From Mailhella massiliensis (GTDB lineage: Bacteria; Desulfobacterota; Desulfovibrionia; Desulfovibrionales; Desulfovibrionaceae), in NCBI RefSeq assembly GCF_020741395.1, contig NZ_DYZA01000085.1:1-5735 (forward strand): a stretch of 5,735 nucleotides of DNA, given 5' to 3'. This document shows, piece by piece, positions 5,702-5,735 of the stretch. The stretch's first letter is position 1. The number at the start of each line of letters is the position of its first letter. The notes under the pieces were generated by a model. It saw only the letters and a program-made list of their open reading frames with translations. It searched no databases and had not been told where the DNA came from. The position numbers and the translations under genes are program-made.

Positions 5702-5735
5702 AAAGTCCCATAAGGTACATAAACCCTTGTGGGAC
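5702..5735 (+). terminator. Hairpin after tRNA-Ser, probable terminator cut by the window end
   Basis: GTCCCATAAGG (5705-5715) pairs with CCTTGTGGGAC (5725-5735) in an 11-bp stem with one T-G pair and a 9-base loop. The stem is preceded by AAA (5702-5704). It ends at the last base of the window, so a following T-tract cannot be seen. The position 17 bases after the CCA end suits a tRNA terminator. Confidence 0.5.

Noticed and set aside
1..5735. CRISPR array, insertion sequence or phage genes
   Set aside because: No regularly spaced repeats, terminal inverted repeats, transposase or phage-like proteins were seen on either strand.

Overview
The window is a compact, GC-rich bacterial chromosomal segment with every gene on the + strand: four protein genes and one serine tRNA. 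The gene set and protein features point to an anaerobic Gram-negative bacterium, most likely a Desulfovibrionaceae-like member of the old Deltaproteobacteria. The grounds are an oxygen-sensitive [4Fe-4S] serine dehydratase, a periplasmic thiol-disulfide protein with a signal peptide, and a DRE-TIM enzyme carrying a Cache-type domain. This placement is an inference from sequence style, not a proven identification.

Layout. Positions 1-313 are a mostly AT-rich upstream region with scattered promoter-like hexamers and no convincing gene. Positions 314-2143 encode a 609-residue protein with an N-terminal HMGL-like catalytic barrel (2-isopropylmalate, citramalate or homocitrate synthase family) and a C-terminal PDC/Cache sensor-like domain. 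It has no signal peptide or membrane segment, so the sensor domain should be cytoplasmic. A GC-rich hairpin with a T-tract (2191-2225) ends this unit. Positions 2275-3642 encode a single-chain iron-sulfur L-serine dehydratase that keeps the C-terminal cysteine of the family. Its product, pyruvate, is a possible substrate of the upstream condensing enzyme, but the terminator between them argues against one simple operon.

A good sigma70-type promoter (TTGTCA, 17-base spacer, TATAGT) starts a second unit. Its first gene (3789-4601) is an exported DsbA-like thiol-disulfide oxidoreductase with an ScsC-like N-terminal helical region. Four bases later comes ribF (4606-5535), the bifunctional riboflavin kinase/FAD synthetase. 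After ribF lies tRNA-Ser(CGA) at 5594-5687 with an encoded CCA end, followed by a long perfect-ended hairpin that reaches the last base of the window and is probably a terminator.

Most of the window is ordinary housekeeping and amino-acid metabolism. The most unusual object is the fusion of a DRE-TIM metalloenzyme with a cytoplasmic Cache domain, which suggests direct control of a carbon-carbon bond-forming or cleaving enzyme by a small ligand. I found no mobile element, CRISPR array or defence system.
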